A program made the position numbers and the translations under genes. Under the pieces are notes generated by a model that worked only from the letters and a program-made list of their open reading frames with translations, did not search any database and was not told the DNA's origin. Positions 17,503 to 26,352 of a stretch of 64,000 nucleotides of DNA are shown one piece after another (within the stretch, counting starts at the first letter, position 1; the number at the start of each line of letters is the position of its first letter). The stretch comes from Gammaproteobacteria bacterium (GTDB taxonomy: Bacteria > Pseudomonadota > Gammaproteobacteria > JAJFKG01): contig JAJFKG010000050.1 of the NCBI GenBank assembly GCA_021773335.1, positions 1-64,000 of the forward strand, in the 5' to 3' direction.

Positions 17503-18579
17503 GTGACCACTGTCGCTAATTTTGCAATTGACTATCGTCAATACCTTAATGAACACGGCGAAGTAAATACTAAGTTACCAGACTTTGCTAATAACAGCGA
17601 TACGCTCATACAAAACTACCAAGACATGGTGCTGACACGCACCTTTGATTTAAAGGCAGTGACTTTACAACGCACCGGTAAACTCGGGACTTTTCCGCCA
17701 ATCTTAGGACAAGAAGCGCTTTCTGTCGGCATCGGCAGCAGCATGCAAAAAGATGATGTGCTCGTTCCCTCTTATCGTGACCATGGTGCCCAATTTCAGC
17801 GTGGCGTCAGCATGCAAGAAGTTTTGCTCTATTGGGGTGGCGATGAGCGCGGTAGCAATTTTGCAAGCGCCAATGCCAAAGATGATTTGCCTATATCGGT
17901 ACCGATAGCTAGTCAATATTTACATGCTGCCGGCATAGCCAAAGCCTTTCAATATCGCCAACAAAAACGTGTAGCCGTGACATTTTGTGGTGATGGCGGT
18001 ACTTCCGAGGGCGATTTTTACGAGGCTATCAACCTCGCTGGCACTTGGAAATTGCCTGTCGTTTTTATCGTTAGTAATAATCAATGGGCAATCTCAGTAC
18101 CCCGCGACATTCAAAGCGGTTGTGAAACCCTCGCACAAAAAGCGATTGCTGCTGGCTTCACCGGCGTACAAGTCGATGGTAACGACATAATAGCAGTGCG
18201 TGAGGCATCCCTTAACGCATTAGAGCATGCGCGCAATGGTAATGGCCCCGCATTAATTGAAGCAATTACTTATCGCCTTGGCGACCACACGACTGCCGAT
18301 GATGCCAAACGTTATCGTAGCAGAGAAGAAACCAATGCCGCATGGCAGCGCGAGCCAATAGCGCGTTTAAAAAGTTATTTAGTGAATATCGGCGTATGGA
18401 ATGAAGAACAAGAAAAAAACCTGCAAACACAGTGCGCAGCTAAAGTCGAAAAAGCCGTCAAAGCCTTCTTAGATATGCCCAAGCCCAACGTCACTGAAAT
18501 TTTCGATAGTTTATACGCACAATTACCTGAAGCTTTGATCGAACAACGCGAAGAAGCCATTAGCGAAGCAAGCAGTTGA
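17503..18579 (+). CDS. bkdA1: Branched-chain 2-oxo acid dehydrogenase E1, alpha subunit
   Basis: This is the thiamine-diphosphate-dependent decarboxylase alpha chain of a 2-oxo acid dehydrogenase complex. The TPP motif begins TFCGDGGTSEGDFYEAINLA and ends VSNNQWAIS; the E1alpha phosphorylation-loop-like region YRLGDHTTADDAKRYR is present. Leucine dehydrogenase upstream points to branched-chain rather than pyruvate substrate, although related genes are often labelled pdhA. I prefer GTG 17503 because AGGAG (17491-17495) sits 7 nt before it; the upstream ATG at 17488 directly abuts that AGGAG and has no ribosome site of its own. E1beta follows after 13 bases. Confidence 0.9.
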   Translation: MTTVANFAIDYRQYLNEHGEVNTKLPDFANNSDTLIQNYQDMVLTRTFDLKAVTLQRTGKLGTFPPILGQEALSVGIGSSMQKDDVLVPSYRDHGAQFQRGVSMQEVLLYWGGDERGSNFASANAKDDLPISVPIASQYLHAAGIAKAFQYRQQKRVAVTFCGDGGTSEGDFYEAINLAGTWKLPVVFIVSNNQWAISVPRDIQSGCETLAQKAIAAGFTGVQVDGNDIIAVREASLNALEHARNGNGPALIEAITYRLGDHTTADDAKRYRSREETNAAWQREPIARLKSYLVNIGVWNEEQEKNLQTQCAAKVEKAVKAFLDMPKPNVTEIFDSLYAQLPEALIEQREEAISEASS

Positions 18580-18592
18580 GGAGCCCGCTTTT

Positions 18593-19582
18593 ATGCCTGA
18601 AATTACCCCCGAGATTACATTAGTCGAAGCCATACCCCAAGCTTTGGCTTATGAAATGCAACACGACAAAGACGTCGTGGTATTAGGAGAAGACGTTGGT
18701 GCCAATGGAGGTGTGTTTCGCGCCACAGCCGGCCTACACGAACGTTTTGGATCTGAACGCGTCATGGATACTCCCTTAGCCGAGTCAATGATTGGCGGCA
18801 TGTCAGTCGGCATGGCGACACAAGGCATGAAGCCCGTGGCAGAATTCCAATTCATGGGTTTTATCTATCCGGCCGTCAATCAAATCGTATGTCACGCGGC
18901 GCGCATGCGCAACCGTACGCGTGGACGTTTGAGTTGCCCTATCGTGTATCGCGCGCCTTATGGCGGCGGCATACACGCCCCAGAACATCATTCAGAAAGC
19001 ACCGAAGCGATGTTTGCGCATATTCCAGGTTTACGGGTGGTTATACCCTCTTCGCCTGCGCGCGCTTATGGTTTATTGCTGGCGGCGATTCGCAATCCGG
19101 ACCCAGTAATTTTCCTCGAGCCCAAGCGTATCTATCGTTTAGTCAAACAAGAAGTACCTGATAATGGCGAAGCATTACCATTAGATAAGTGTTTCGTTTT
19201 GCGTGAAGGCAGTGACATTACCCTCGTTACGTGGGGTGCGATGACGCATGAAACCCAACAAGCCGCTGACCAGCTCGCGCACCAAGGTATTCAAGCCGAC
19301 ATCATCGATGTCGCAACGGTAAAACCGTTGGATATCGATACCATTCTCAATTCCGTCGAAAAAACTGGGCGTTGCGTGATTATCCAAGAAGCGGCACGCA
19401 CCTGTAGCGTCGGCGCTGAAATTGCGGCGCAAATCGGCGAAAAAGCCTTTGATTACCTACAAGCACCATTGCGTCGTGTCAGCGGTTATGACACCGTGAT
19501 GCCTTATTACAAGCTCGAAAAACAATATATGCCCAGTGTGAAACGCATCTTAAATGCCGCACATGAATTAATGGAGTATTAA
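18593..19582 (+). CDS. bkdA2: Branched-chain 2-oxo acid dehydrogenase E1, beta subunit
   Basis: This chain pairs with the alpha subunit as an E1 alpha2-beta2 heterotetramer. Family marks include EITLVEAIPQALAYEMQHD, VLGEDVGANGGVFRATAGL, DTPLAESMIGGMSVGMA, the active-site histidine region RAPYGGGIHAPEHHSE, and the C-terminal transketolase domain with GRCVIIQEAARTCSVGAEIAA. Length 329 is typical. GAGGAG precedes the ATG and E2 begins 4 bases after its stop, so the three genes form a tight operon. Confidence 0.93.
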   Translation: MPEITPEITLVEAIPQALAYEMQHDKDVVVLGEDVGANGGVFRATAGLHERFGSERVMDTPLAESMIGGMSVGMATQGMKPVAEFQFMGFIYPAVNQIVCHAARMRNRTRGRLSCPIVYRAPYGGGIHAPEHHSESTEAMFAHIPGLRVVIPSSPARAYGLLLAAIRNPDPVIFLEPKRIYRLVKQEVPDNGEALPLDKCFVLREGSDITLVTWGAMTHETQQAADQLAHQGIQADIIDVATVKPLDIDTILNSVEKTGRCVIIQEAARTCSVGAEIAAQIGEKAFDYLQAPLRRVSGYDTVMPYYKLEKQYMPSVKRILNAAHELMEY

Positions 19583-19586
19583 CATT

Positions 19587-20795
19587 ATGAAAATTTTTAA
19601 ATTACCCGACCTTGGTGAAGGCTTACCCGATGCTGAAATTCACGAATGGTATGTCAAAGAAGGCGATGAAATAAAAGCTGATGAAAATATGGTATCGATG
19701 GAAACGGCTAAAGCTGTCGTTGATGTGCCTGCGCCGCGCAGTGGTAAAATTGCCAAGCTGTATGGCAAATCAGGCGATGTTATCAATACTGGTGCGCCTT
19801 TAGTTGAATTTACTGATGCGGGTGAAGAAGAAACAGCTAGCCCTGATGCCACCGCTACAGCTAGCGAAACCAAGGCCGATGCCAATGCCGCTACTGTTGC
19901 CGGTGCGATCGAAGTCGGTAATCGGGTGATTAAAGAATCCGCCACGGGTATCACGCCAACACAAAGTGGTTCAGGCCAACGTATCAAAGCCGTACCCGCC
20001 GCACGCGTACTGGCGAAACGTTTAAACATCGATTTGACGCGGGTCATTGGCTCAGGCGCGGCAGGCACAATCCGCTTAGCCGATGTTGAACAAGCCGCCA
20101 AACAAGGTGGCGCCACTTTAGCACCTACTGCACCACAAACACGCAGTGCACCCAAAGCAGGTTACGAGCCAGTTCGTGGTGTGCGCCGCGCTATGGCCCA
20201 AGCGATGTCTGAGTCACACGCGCAAGTTGTCCCTGTGACGCTAAACGATGATGCTAACCTTAGTCATTGGATAAGCGGTAATGATATCACCTTACGCGTC
20301 ATCCGCGCGATCGCTGCTGGTTGCAAAACCGAGCCTGGTTTGAACGCGCATTACGACGGTGCAGCCAATGCACTCAAGCTTAACGATACTATTAATCTCG
20401 GCCTGGCAATGGATTCCCCTGATGGCTTATTCGTGCCCGTCTTAAAAGACATAGGCAACCGTGATGGCAAAACTTTACGTGACAACATCAATCGTTACAA
20501 ACAAGAAGTGAAAGACCGAGCGATTGCACAAGATGATTTGCGTGATCCCACACTTACCCTGTCTAACTTCGGCATGTTCGCTGGTCGTTATGCCAATCCA
20601 GTTATTGTCCCCCCCACCGTGGCTATCCTAGGTACCGGACGTTTATATACGACAGCCGCTATTAATGCTGAAGGTGAAGCCGTACAACAACGTCTCATGC
20701 CATTGTCCTTAACCTTTGATCACCGCGCTTGCACCGGCGGCGAAGCCGCACGCTTTTTAGCCTCAGTGATTAAAGACTTAGAATTGGCGGAGTAA
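19587..20795 (+). CDS. bkdB: Branched-chain 2-oxo acid dehydrogenase E2 (dihydrolipoyl acyltransferase)
   Basis: E2 forms the complex core and moves the acyl group from lipoyl-lysine to CoA. Domains in order: one lipoyl domain (1-80, Lys42 in METAKAVVDV), an Ala/Thr-rich linker, a peripheral-subunit-binding domain (about 130-170, RIKAVPAARVLAKRLNIDLT) and the catalytic domain. The active-site motif is FDHRACTGGEAARF: His and Arg are kept but the usual Asp-Gly reads Thr-Gly, a variant I believe occurs in one E2 subfamily. The E3 dehydrogenase gene is missing, so a shared Lpd is likely. Lipoate could come from the ligase at 47 kb. Confidence 0.92.
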   Translation: MKIFKLPDLGEGLPDAEIHEWYVKEGDEIKADENMVSMETAKAVVDVPAPRSGKIAKLYGKSGDVINTGAPLVEFTDAGEEETASPDATATASETKADANAATVAGAIEVGNRVIKESATGITPTQSGSGQRIKAVPAARVLAKRLNIDLTRVIGSGAAGTIRLADVEQAAKQGGATLAPTAPQTRSAPKAGYEPVRGVRRAMAQAMSESHAQVVPVTLNDDANLSHWISGNDITLRVIRAIAAGCKTEPGLNAHYDGAANALKLNDTINLGLAMDSPDGLFVPVLKDIGNRDGKTLRDNINRYKQEVKDRAIAQDDLRDPTLTLSNFGMFAGRYANPVIVPPTVAILGTGRLYTTAAINAEGEAVQQRLMPLSLTFDHRACTGGEAARFLASVIKDLELAE

Positions 20796-20833
20796 GAAAC
20801 TCGTGTCATCCTGCCTGTCCCTGTGGAGGGCAC

Positions 20834-20886
20834 AACGAAGGATCTTTTTGGTTTACTACGGTGCGAAAACAAAAAGATCCTTCGTT
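20834..20886. terminator. Bidirectional hairpin between convergent genes
   Basis: Arms AACGAAGGATCTTTTTG (20834-20850) and CAAAAAGATCCTTCGTT (20870-20886) form a perfect 17-bp stem, extended by a few pairs at the loop. It lies between the E2 gene and the leftward HSD10-type gene and ends in T runs on both strands. A two-way terminator is the simplest reading. The GATCCTTC stretch also occurs near 41432, so it could instead be a dispersed palindrome. Confidence 0.7.
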
Positions 20887-21007
20887 TTGGAAATTCTCAG
20901 TGTTGCCATTAGCTAACTACAAACCAACGCACAAACAACGATGCCTTTGTTATGGGGTCAAGATGACAAACGCTCAGGATAACGAGAATTGTGTACAAGC
21001 TGATGTT

Positions 21008-21772
21008 TTATTTGGGTTGCATGCGTATCGCGCCGTCAAGCCGCACCACCGACCCATTCATCATTTCATTCTCAACAATAAACTTCACCAACTCCGCGAA
21101 CTCTTGCGGTTGCGCGAGACGTTTGGGGAATGGTACTGAGGCAGCCAAGCTGTCCTGTACATCTTGCGGCATATTCAATAATAGAGGTGTCGCGACTAAG
21201 CCAGGCGCAATTGCCATGACGCGTACGCCAAACTGTGCCATTTCACGTGCTGCGGGTAAGGTCATACCCACTACCCCACCCTTCGATGCACTATACGCGG
21301 TTTGCCCGATTTGACCTTCATAAGCAGCAACCGAAGCCGTATTGATCACGACACCACGTTCACCACTATCGCCTAAGGATTCTTGTTCCACCATGTCGGC
21401 AGAAGCTAAGCGCATTGCGTTAAAAGTACCAATAAGGTTGATATTAATGACTTTGGCGAAATCAGCTAAAGGCATGGGCCCTTTGCGCCCTACCATGCGT
21501 TTTGCTGGTGCAACGCCGGCACAACACACACAAATGCGCACTAAACCGAGTTTATCGTGAATAGTATCAAAAGCTTGTTGCATATCCTCAGCGCTGGTGA
21601 CATCGCAAGGAATGGCAACCCCCCCCGTCTCCTTAGCAACTTCTGCTAAGGCTTCTTCATTAACATCTAACAGAGCAACACGTGCGCCTGCGGCGGCAAG
21701 GTGTTTTGCGCTTGCTGCGCCCATGCCCGAGGCAGCACCGGTGATAACAGCAATTTTATCCTTGATTTGCAT
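21008..21772 (-). CDS. HSD10-type short-chain dehydrogenase (3-hydroxy-2-methylbutyryl-CoA dehydrogenase)
   Basis: This NAD-dependent SDR probably oxidises 3-hydroxy-2-methylbutyryl-CoA in isoleucine degradation and perhaps other short 3-hydroxyacyl-CoAs. SDR motifs are TGAASGMGAA (cofactor), INTASVAAYEG (Ser) and YSASKGG (Tyr/Lys). The C-terminus (LVATPLLLNMPQDV, VPFPKRLAQPQEFAELV, ENEMMNGSVVRLDGAIRM) is the HSD17B10-type signature and separates it from FabG-like enzymes. Length 254. It converges on the keto acid dehydrogenase operon, which makes an isoleucine role consistent. Acyl-CoA dehydrogenase and thiolase partners are not in the window. Confidence 0.88.
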   Translation of the reverse strand: MQIKDKIAVITGAASGMGAASAKHLAAAGARVALLDVNEEALAEVAKETGGVAIPCDVTSAEDMQQAFDTIHDKLGLVRICVCCAGVAPAKRMVGRKGPMPLADFAKVININLIGTFNAMRLASADMVEQESLGDSGERGVVINTASVAAYEGQIGQTAYSASKGGVVGMTLPAAREMAQFGVRVMAIAPGLVATPLLLNMPQDVQDSLAASVPFPKRLAQPQEFAELVKFIVENEMMNGSVVRLDGAIRMQPK

Positions 21773-21797
21773 GATTGATCCTTAGTTTCAGCATTTT

Positions 21798-21888
21798 GTA
21801 ACCTTGATAAGCAACCTAGTCGCGCATCAAGGTTATCTATAAAACATCCAAAAAAAGCCTTGATGCGCCGCTAAGCGACTTATCAAGC
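21798..21888. repeat. Two family B REP-like units
   Basis: Units at 21798-21837 (GTAACCTTGATAAG...GCGCATCAAGGTTAT) and 21857-21888 (GCCTTGATGCGCC...ACTTATCAAGC) are in opposite orientation, between the HSD10-type gene and mfd. Each can fold by itself and the two can pair with one another. Confidence 0.8.
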
Positions 21889-21965
21889 CCATATCTATTT
21901 TTAAGTTGATTAGAATTTCAGCGCCAAAGGCGATAGAATAGCGACTTTTTAACCCGAATGAAAGT

Positions 21966-24900
21966 ATGAACAAACCAACAATAAATGCCTCAGCTAACCC
22001 CATGCAACCTCCAATCCCACGCAAAATTGGCACAAAAATGTACTGGGGCAATTTGCACGGTGGTAGTGACACACTGGCGGTTGCCGAGGCTGCCAAAAGC
22101 TGGGCAGACTCTGCGCATGCAGGGCCAAGCGTCTTGCTGACGCCAGATAGTTTTAGCGCCCAGCGTATTGCGGATGCCTTACGCTTTTTTCGCGCTGACT
22201 TTAACATTTTGAATTTCCCGGATTGGGAAACACTACCTTACGACACTTTCTCGCCACACCAAGACATCATTTCTGAACGCTTAACCGCACTCTATCAATT
22301 ACCAAATTTACGTGCCGGTATGTTAATCGTGCCCATCAGCACCTTGATGCAACGCTTGGCGCCGCCTGAGCACATTAGTGCACACAGCCTGGTAATCGAA
22401 AAAAAGCAGCGCTTAAATATCGATGACATGCGGGCACAATTACAACATTGCGGTTATCGCGCGGTATCACAAGTGATGGAGCATGGTGAGTTCGCGGTCC
22501 GCGGCGCCATTCTCGATCTCTATCCTATGGGCAGCCGCTTACCCTATCGTATCGAATTATTCGATGACGAGATTGATACTATTCGGACGTTTGATCCAGA
22601 AAACCAACGTTCAATTGAAGTTATTGAACGCGTGCAACTCTTGCCTGCACACGAATACCCAATGACAGATGATGCTATCAGCCAATTTCGCCAAGCCTGG
22701 CGAGCACGCTTTACAGGTAATCCAGCAAATTGTCCGATCTATCAAGACATCAGCGATGGCGTGAGTCCACAAGGTATCGAATATTACTTACCTTTATTTT
22801 TTGATAACACGGTCACTTTATTCGACTATATGCCTGACAATAGCTTGCTGTTTTGTCTCGGCGACTTGCACCAAGCAGCTGAGCATTTTTGGCAAGAAAT
22901 CAAAGAGCGCCATGCACAACAAGCCTTCGATGTCACCCGTCCTTTATTGCCACCAAATGATTTATTTATCGCCAGTAATGAATTATTTGCACGACTTAAT
23001 ACATTTTCGCGTATTGATATCACGCATGCAGAAGTTAAAACAACAGCTGAGCGTTATAACTTTAACACCGAAAAACCACAAGACCTAAGTGTCAATCATA
23101 AAGCTCAACAGCCATTCACCGCGTTAGATAATTATTTAAAGCAGCATCTAGGACGTGTGTTGTTATGTGCAGAAACAGCGGGTCGTCGTGAAGTCTTGCT
23201 TGAAATGCTAACTAAGATTGATGTTCATCCACACGCATTTGCCAACTGGCGTGAGTTTATCTGCAGTAATGAAAAAATCGGCCTGACAATTGCACCACTC
23301 GAAGAAGGTATTAACTTAATCGATCCATCATTGGCTTTAATCGCTGAATCACAGCTCTTTGGTCAGCAAATCATGCAACGTCGCCGGCGTAGTAGCAGCG
23401 AGAAGCAATATGACAGTGATGCCATCGTACGCAACTTGAGCGAATTACATGTCGGCGCGCCAGTTGTGCATATCGATAATGGTGTCGGGCGTTATCTGGG
23501 CTTACAGCACTTAGCCTTTGGTGAACATGAAAATGAGTTTTTAACCTTGGAATATGCCGGTGGTGATAAACTGTATGTACCGGTATCATCATTGCACTTG
23601 ATCAGCCGTTACAGTGGCGTCGATGTCGAACATGCCCCCATCAATCGCCTTGGCAATGATCAATGGAGTAAAGCCAAGCAAAAAGCGGCTGAACGTGCGC
23701 GTGATGCCGCCGCAGAATTGTTAGACATTTATGCTCGCCGCGCTGCACGCAAGGGCTTTGAATTTAAAACTCTCGATGATCAGTACTTGGCTTTTGCCAA
23801 CGCCTTTCCTTTTGAAGAAACACCGGATCAGGCACAAGCCATCGACAAAACCTTGCAAGATATGCGTTCGAGCAAAACCATGGATCGCTTGGTGTGTGGT
23901 GATGTGGGCTTTGGTAAGACCGAGGTTGCGATGCGCGCCAGCTTTTGTGCGGTGCAATCCGGCAAACAAGTCGCTATCTTAGTGCCGACCACCCTGCTCG
24001 CGCAACAACATTACAATAACTTTTGTGATCGCTTCGCTGATTGGCCGATGCAAATTGAATTGATTTCGCGCTTTCGCAGTGCCAAGCAAGAGACAGACAT
24101 TGTTAAACGCCTCGAAGAAGGCAAGATCGATATTATCATCGGCACGCATAAATTGATCCAAGGCAAACTAAAATTTAAAGATTTGGGTTTGATGATTATC
24201 GATGAAGAACACCGCTTTGGCGTACGCCAAAAAGAAAAGCTCAAATCATTACGTGCCGAAGTGGATATTCTCACGTTAACAGCTACGCCAATTCCACGCA
24301 CATTGAATATGGCCATGGCAGAAATCCGCGATTTATCGATCATTGCTACGCCACCGGCAAAGAGGTTATCCATCAAAACTTTTGTGCGTGATTATAATAA
24401 TGGCTTGATCAAAGAAGCGTTATTGCGCGAGTTATTACGCGGTGGACAAGTGTATTTTATTCATAATAATGTCGAAACCATCGAACGACGCGCACAAGAT
24501 CTAGCGGAATTAGTCCCGGAAGCACGTATTGCATTTGCCCATGGACAAATGCGCGAAAAGCAACTCGAAAAAATTATGTCGGACTTTTATCATCAACGCC
24601 ATAATGTCTTATTGTGTACCACGATTATCGAAACCGGCATCGATGTCCCCACAGCAAATACAATTATTATCGAAAATGCCGACCGGTTTGGTTTAGCGCA
24701 AATGCATCAATTACGTGGGCGCGTCGGGCGTTCGCACCATCAAGCTTACGCTTATCTACTGACGCCGCGCGGGAAAAAGATCACGAAAGATGCACAAAAA
24801 CGCTTAGATGCCATCGCTTCCTTGGAAGACTTGGGTGCAGGCTTTACCTTGGCGACACATGATTTAGAAATTCGTGGTGCCGGTGAACTGCTGGGCGAAG

Positions 24901-25469
24901 AGCAAAGTGGCCAAATCCAAGCAGTGGGTTTTTCACTATATACTGAGTTGCTCGAAAATGCGGTTGAAGCCTTAAAAGAAGGCAAAGAACCGGCATTGAC
25001 ACGGCCCTTACAACATGGCACTGAAATTGATTTACAGATCACAGCGTTAATTCCTGAGGATTATTTACCTGACGTACATACGCGTTTAATTTTATATAAA
25101 CGTATTGCCAGCGCCAAAGACAAAGAAGCCTTGCGTGAATTACAAGTCGAAATGATCGACCGCTTTGGATTGCTGCCACCTGCAACCAAGAATTTATTTC
25201 GCATTACTGAGTTAAAGCTGAAAGCGCAAGCGTTAGGGATTAATCGTGTCGAAGCTGGCGCCAAAGGTGGCCGTGTTGAATTTAGTGAAAATCCGCAGGT
25301 TGATCCAGCGCAGATTATTAAACTCATTCAAGTACGCCCCAAAGAATATAAACTTGATGGCCCTGAGCGTTTACGCTTTATATTGGCAAGCGACAGCGTT
25401 GATAAGCGTATCGCAGTGGTGAGTGAGGTGTTGGAGCGTTTAGCAAGAACGAATACAAAGCGCTCGTAG
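21966..25469 (+). CDS. mfd: Transcription-repair coupling factor
   Basis: Mfd removes RNA polymerase stalled at DNA damage and recruits UvrA. At 1167 residues it is full length. The N-terminal UvrB-like domain is followed by the RNA-polymerase-interacting domain (about 490-560, VVHIDNGVGRYLGLQHL and GDKLYVPVSSLHLISRY), the RecG-like helicase motor with Walker A GDVGFGKTEVAMRA and box II DEEHRFGVRQKEKLK, motif VI QLRGRVGRSHHQAYAYLL, and the C-terminal TRCF domain. The start MNKPTINAS has a somewhat longer N-terminal tail than the E. coli protein. It is a single-gene unit. Confidence 0.97.
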   Translation: MNKPTINASANPMQPPIPRKIGTKMYWGNLHGGSDTLAVAEAAKSWADSAHAGPSVLLTPDSFSAQRIADALRFFRADFNILNFPDWETLPYDTFSPHQDIISERLTALYQLPNLRAGMLIVPISTLMQRLAPPEHISAHSLVIEKKQRLNIDDMRAQLQHCGYRAVSQVMEHGEFAVRGAILDLYPMGSRLPYRIELFDDEIDTIRTFDPENQRSIEVIERVQLLPAHEYPMTDDAISQFRQAWRARFTGNPANCPIYQDISDGVSPQGIEYYLPLFFDNTVTLFDYMPDNSLLFCLGDLHQAAEHFWQEIKERHAQQAFDVTRPLLPPNDLFIASNELFARLNTFSRIDITHAEVKTTAERYNFNTEKPQDLSVNHKAQQPFTALDNYLKQHLGRVLLCAETAGRREVLLEMLTKIDVHPHAFANWREFICSNEKIGLTIAPLEEGINLIDPSLALIAESQLFGQQIMQRRRRSSSEKQYDSDAIVRNLSELHVGAPVVHIDNGVGRYLGLQHLAFGEHENEFLTLEYAGGDKLYVPVSSLHLISRYSGVDVEHAPINRLGNDQWSKAKQKAAERARDAAAELLDIYARRAARKGFEFKTLDDQYLAFANAFPFEETPDQAQAIDKTLQDMRSSKTMDRLVCGDVGFGKTEVAMRASFCAVQSGKQVAILVPTTLLAQQHYNNFCDRFADWPMQIELISRFRSAKQETDIVKRLEEGKIDIIIGTHKLIQGKLKFKDLGLMIIDEEHRFGVRQKEKLKSLRAEVDILTLTATPIPRTLNMAMAEIRDLSIIATPPAKRLSIKTFVRDYNNGLIKEALLRELLRGGQVYFIHNNVETIERRAQDLAELVPEARIAFAHGQMREKQLEKIMSDFYHQRHNVLLCTTIIETGIDVPTANTIIIENADRFGLAQMHQLRGRVGRSHHQAYAYLLTPRGKKITKDAQKRLDAIASLEDLGAGFTLATHDLEIRGAGELLGEEQSGQIQAVGFSLYTELLENAVEALKEGKEPALTRPLQHGTEIDLQITALIPEDYLPDVHTRLILYKRIASAKDKEALRELQVEMIDRFGLLPPATKNLFRITELKLKAQALGINRVEAGAKGGRVEFSENPQVDPAQIIKLIQVRPKEYKLDGPERLRFILASDSVDKRIAVVSEVLERLARTNTKRS

Positions 25470-25556
25470 TTGTAACGTCCCCCCTTACCTTAACTTATTG
25501 AAAAAATTTGATTTTAAGTCTTAGCGAGGATTCTATGGATTTTGAAGATTTAAAAT

Positions 25557-25585
25557 TTGACAATAATCTCATATTGAGATATTAT
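25557..25585 (+). promoter_or_regulatory. Promoter with palindromic operator before higBA
   Basis: TTGACA (25557-25562) and TATTAT (25580-25585) are exactly 17 bases apart, close to a perfect sigma-70 promoter. A perfect palindrome ATCTCA-TAT-TGAGAT (25566-25580) fills the spacer and touches the -10 box. An antitoxin bound there would block RNA polymerase, matching the autoregulation known for HigA-type antitoxins. It lies 39 bases before the toxin GTG. Confidence 0.75.
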
Positions 25586-25623
25586 TAGAGCATAAATAGA
25601 TCAAAACCCCTCTAGGGACAATC

Positions 25624-25911
25624 GTGCATATAATAACTCAAAAGCGAATTGTGGAGGCGAAGAAGTGCCACCCTGAATGTAAATCAGCGCTTGATGGCTG
25701 GTTGAAGGTTGTTAAAGGCAATAACTTTTTTAGTTTTGCAGACTTAAAGCAAACATTTAATAGTGTTGATAAGGTTGGCAATTTGCACGTTTTTAACCTA
25801 GGTGGCAACAAGCTAAGGTTGATTGCAAGTATCCACTTCAATCGACAAAAACTTTATATTAGGAATATCCTTACTCATACAGAATATGATGAGGGTAACT
25901 GGAGAAAATAA
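25624..25911 (+). CDS. higB: HigB-type toxin (type II toxin-antitoxin, RelE-like mRNA interferase)
   Basis: HigB toxins cut mRNA on the ribosome when freed from HigA. The 95-residue product has the HigB_toxin pattern: HIITQKRIVEAKKCHPECKS, then LKQTFNSVDKVGNLHVFNLGG, NKLRLIASIHF, and the closing IRNILTHTEYDEGNW. The start is GTG 25624 with AGGGA 6 nt upstream. The toxin comes first in the operon, the usual order for hig loci and the reverse of most other type II systems. The antitoxin ATG follows the stop with no gap. No inactivating change is seen. Confidence 0.9.
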   Translation: MHIITQKRIVEAKKCHPECKSALDGWLKVVKGNNFFSFADLKQTFNSVDKVGNLHVFNLGGNKLRLIASIHFNRQKLYIRNILTHTEYDEGNWRK

Positions 25912-26337
25912 ATGGGCACCGCATTAGCAAAACAAAATTTTCAACAGATGCTTAAGTCTTGGAAAGCGATTGCTCCGATCGTGCATGAGCCGCAAAACTC
26001 CGATGATTATGAGAAATTGTCACACTTACTAGATAAACTGCTTGACCTTGTCGGTGAAGACGAATCGCATGAACTTATCGGCCTTGTTGATGTAATTAGC
26101 CACATGATAGCAATGCATGACGAATACCAAGGTTACCACGTTGATTCTTTATCAGGCATTGATGCTTTAAAGTTTCTTATGCAGCAACATAACCTGAAAC
26201 AAGCAGATTTAAGTGATATCGGCAGTCAAGGTGTTGTGTCTGAAATTTTAAACGGAAAGCGCTCGCTCAATATTTCTCAAATCAGAAAGCTGTCAAAACG
26301 ATTTAATGTTTCAAACAGCACTTTCATAGATGATTGA
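25912..26337 (+). CDS. higA: HigA-type antitoxin with Xre-like HTH domain
   Basis: This is the cognate antitoxin: it should bind HigB and repress the shared promoter. The first 75 residues form an acidic helical region (NSDDYEKLSHLLDKLLDLVGEDESHEL). The C-terminal helix-turn-helix lies at about 80-130 (LKFLMQQHNLKQADLSDIG, SEILNGKRSLNISQIRKL). Length 141 fits the family that partners HigB_toxin proteins. The ATG abuts the toxin stop codon, so translation is coupled. It ends 15 bases from the end of the convergent asd gene. Confidence 0.9.
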   Translation: MGTALAKQNFQQMLKSWKAIAPIVHEPQNSDDYEKLSHLLDKLLDLVGEDESHELIGLVDVISHMIAMHDEYQGYHVDSLSGIDALKFLMQQHNLKQADLSDIGSQGVVSEILNGKRSLNISQIRKLSKRFNVSNSTFIDD

Positions 26338-26352
26338 ACCCCGCTTAGCAAA

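Noticed and set aside
20624..20795. E2 thought inactive because the Asp of the DHRxxDG motif is Thr.
   Set aside because: The catalytic His and Arg are intact and I recall FDHRA-TGGEAARF as a standing variant in related E2 proteins, so loss of function is not supported.
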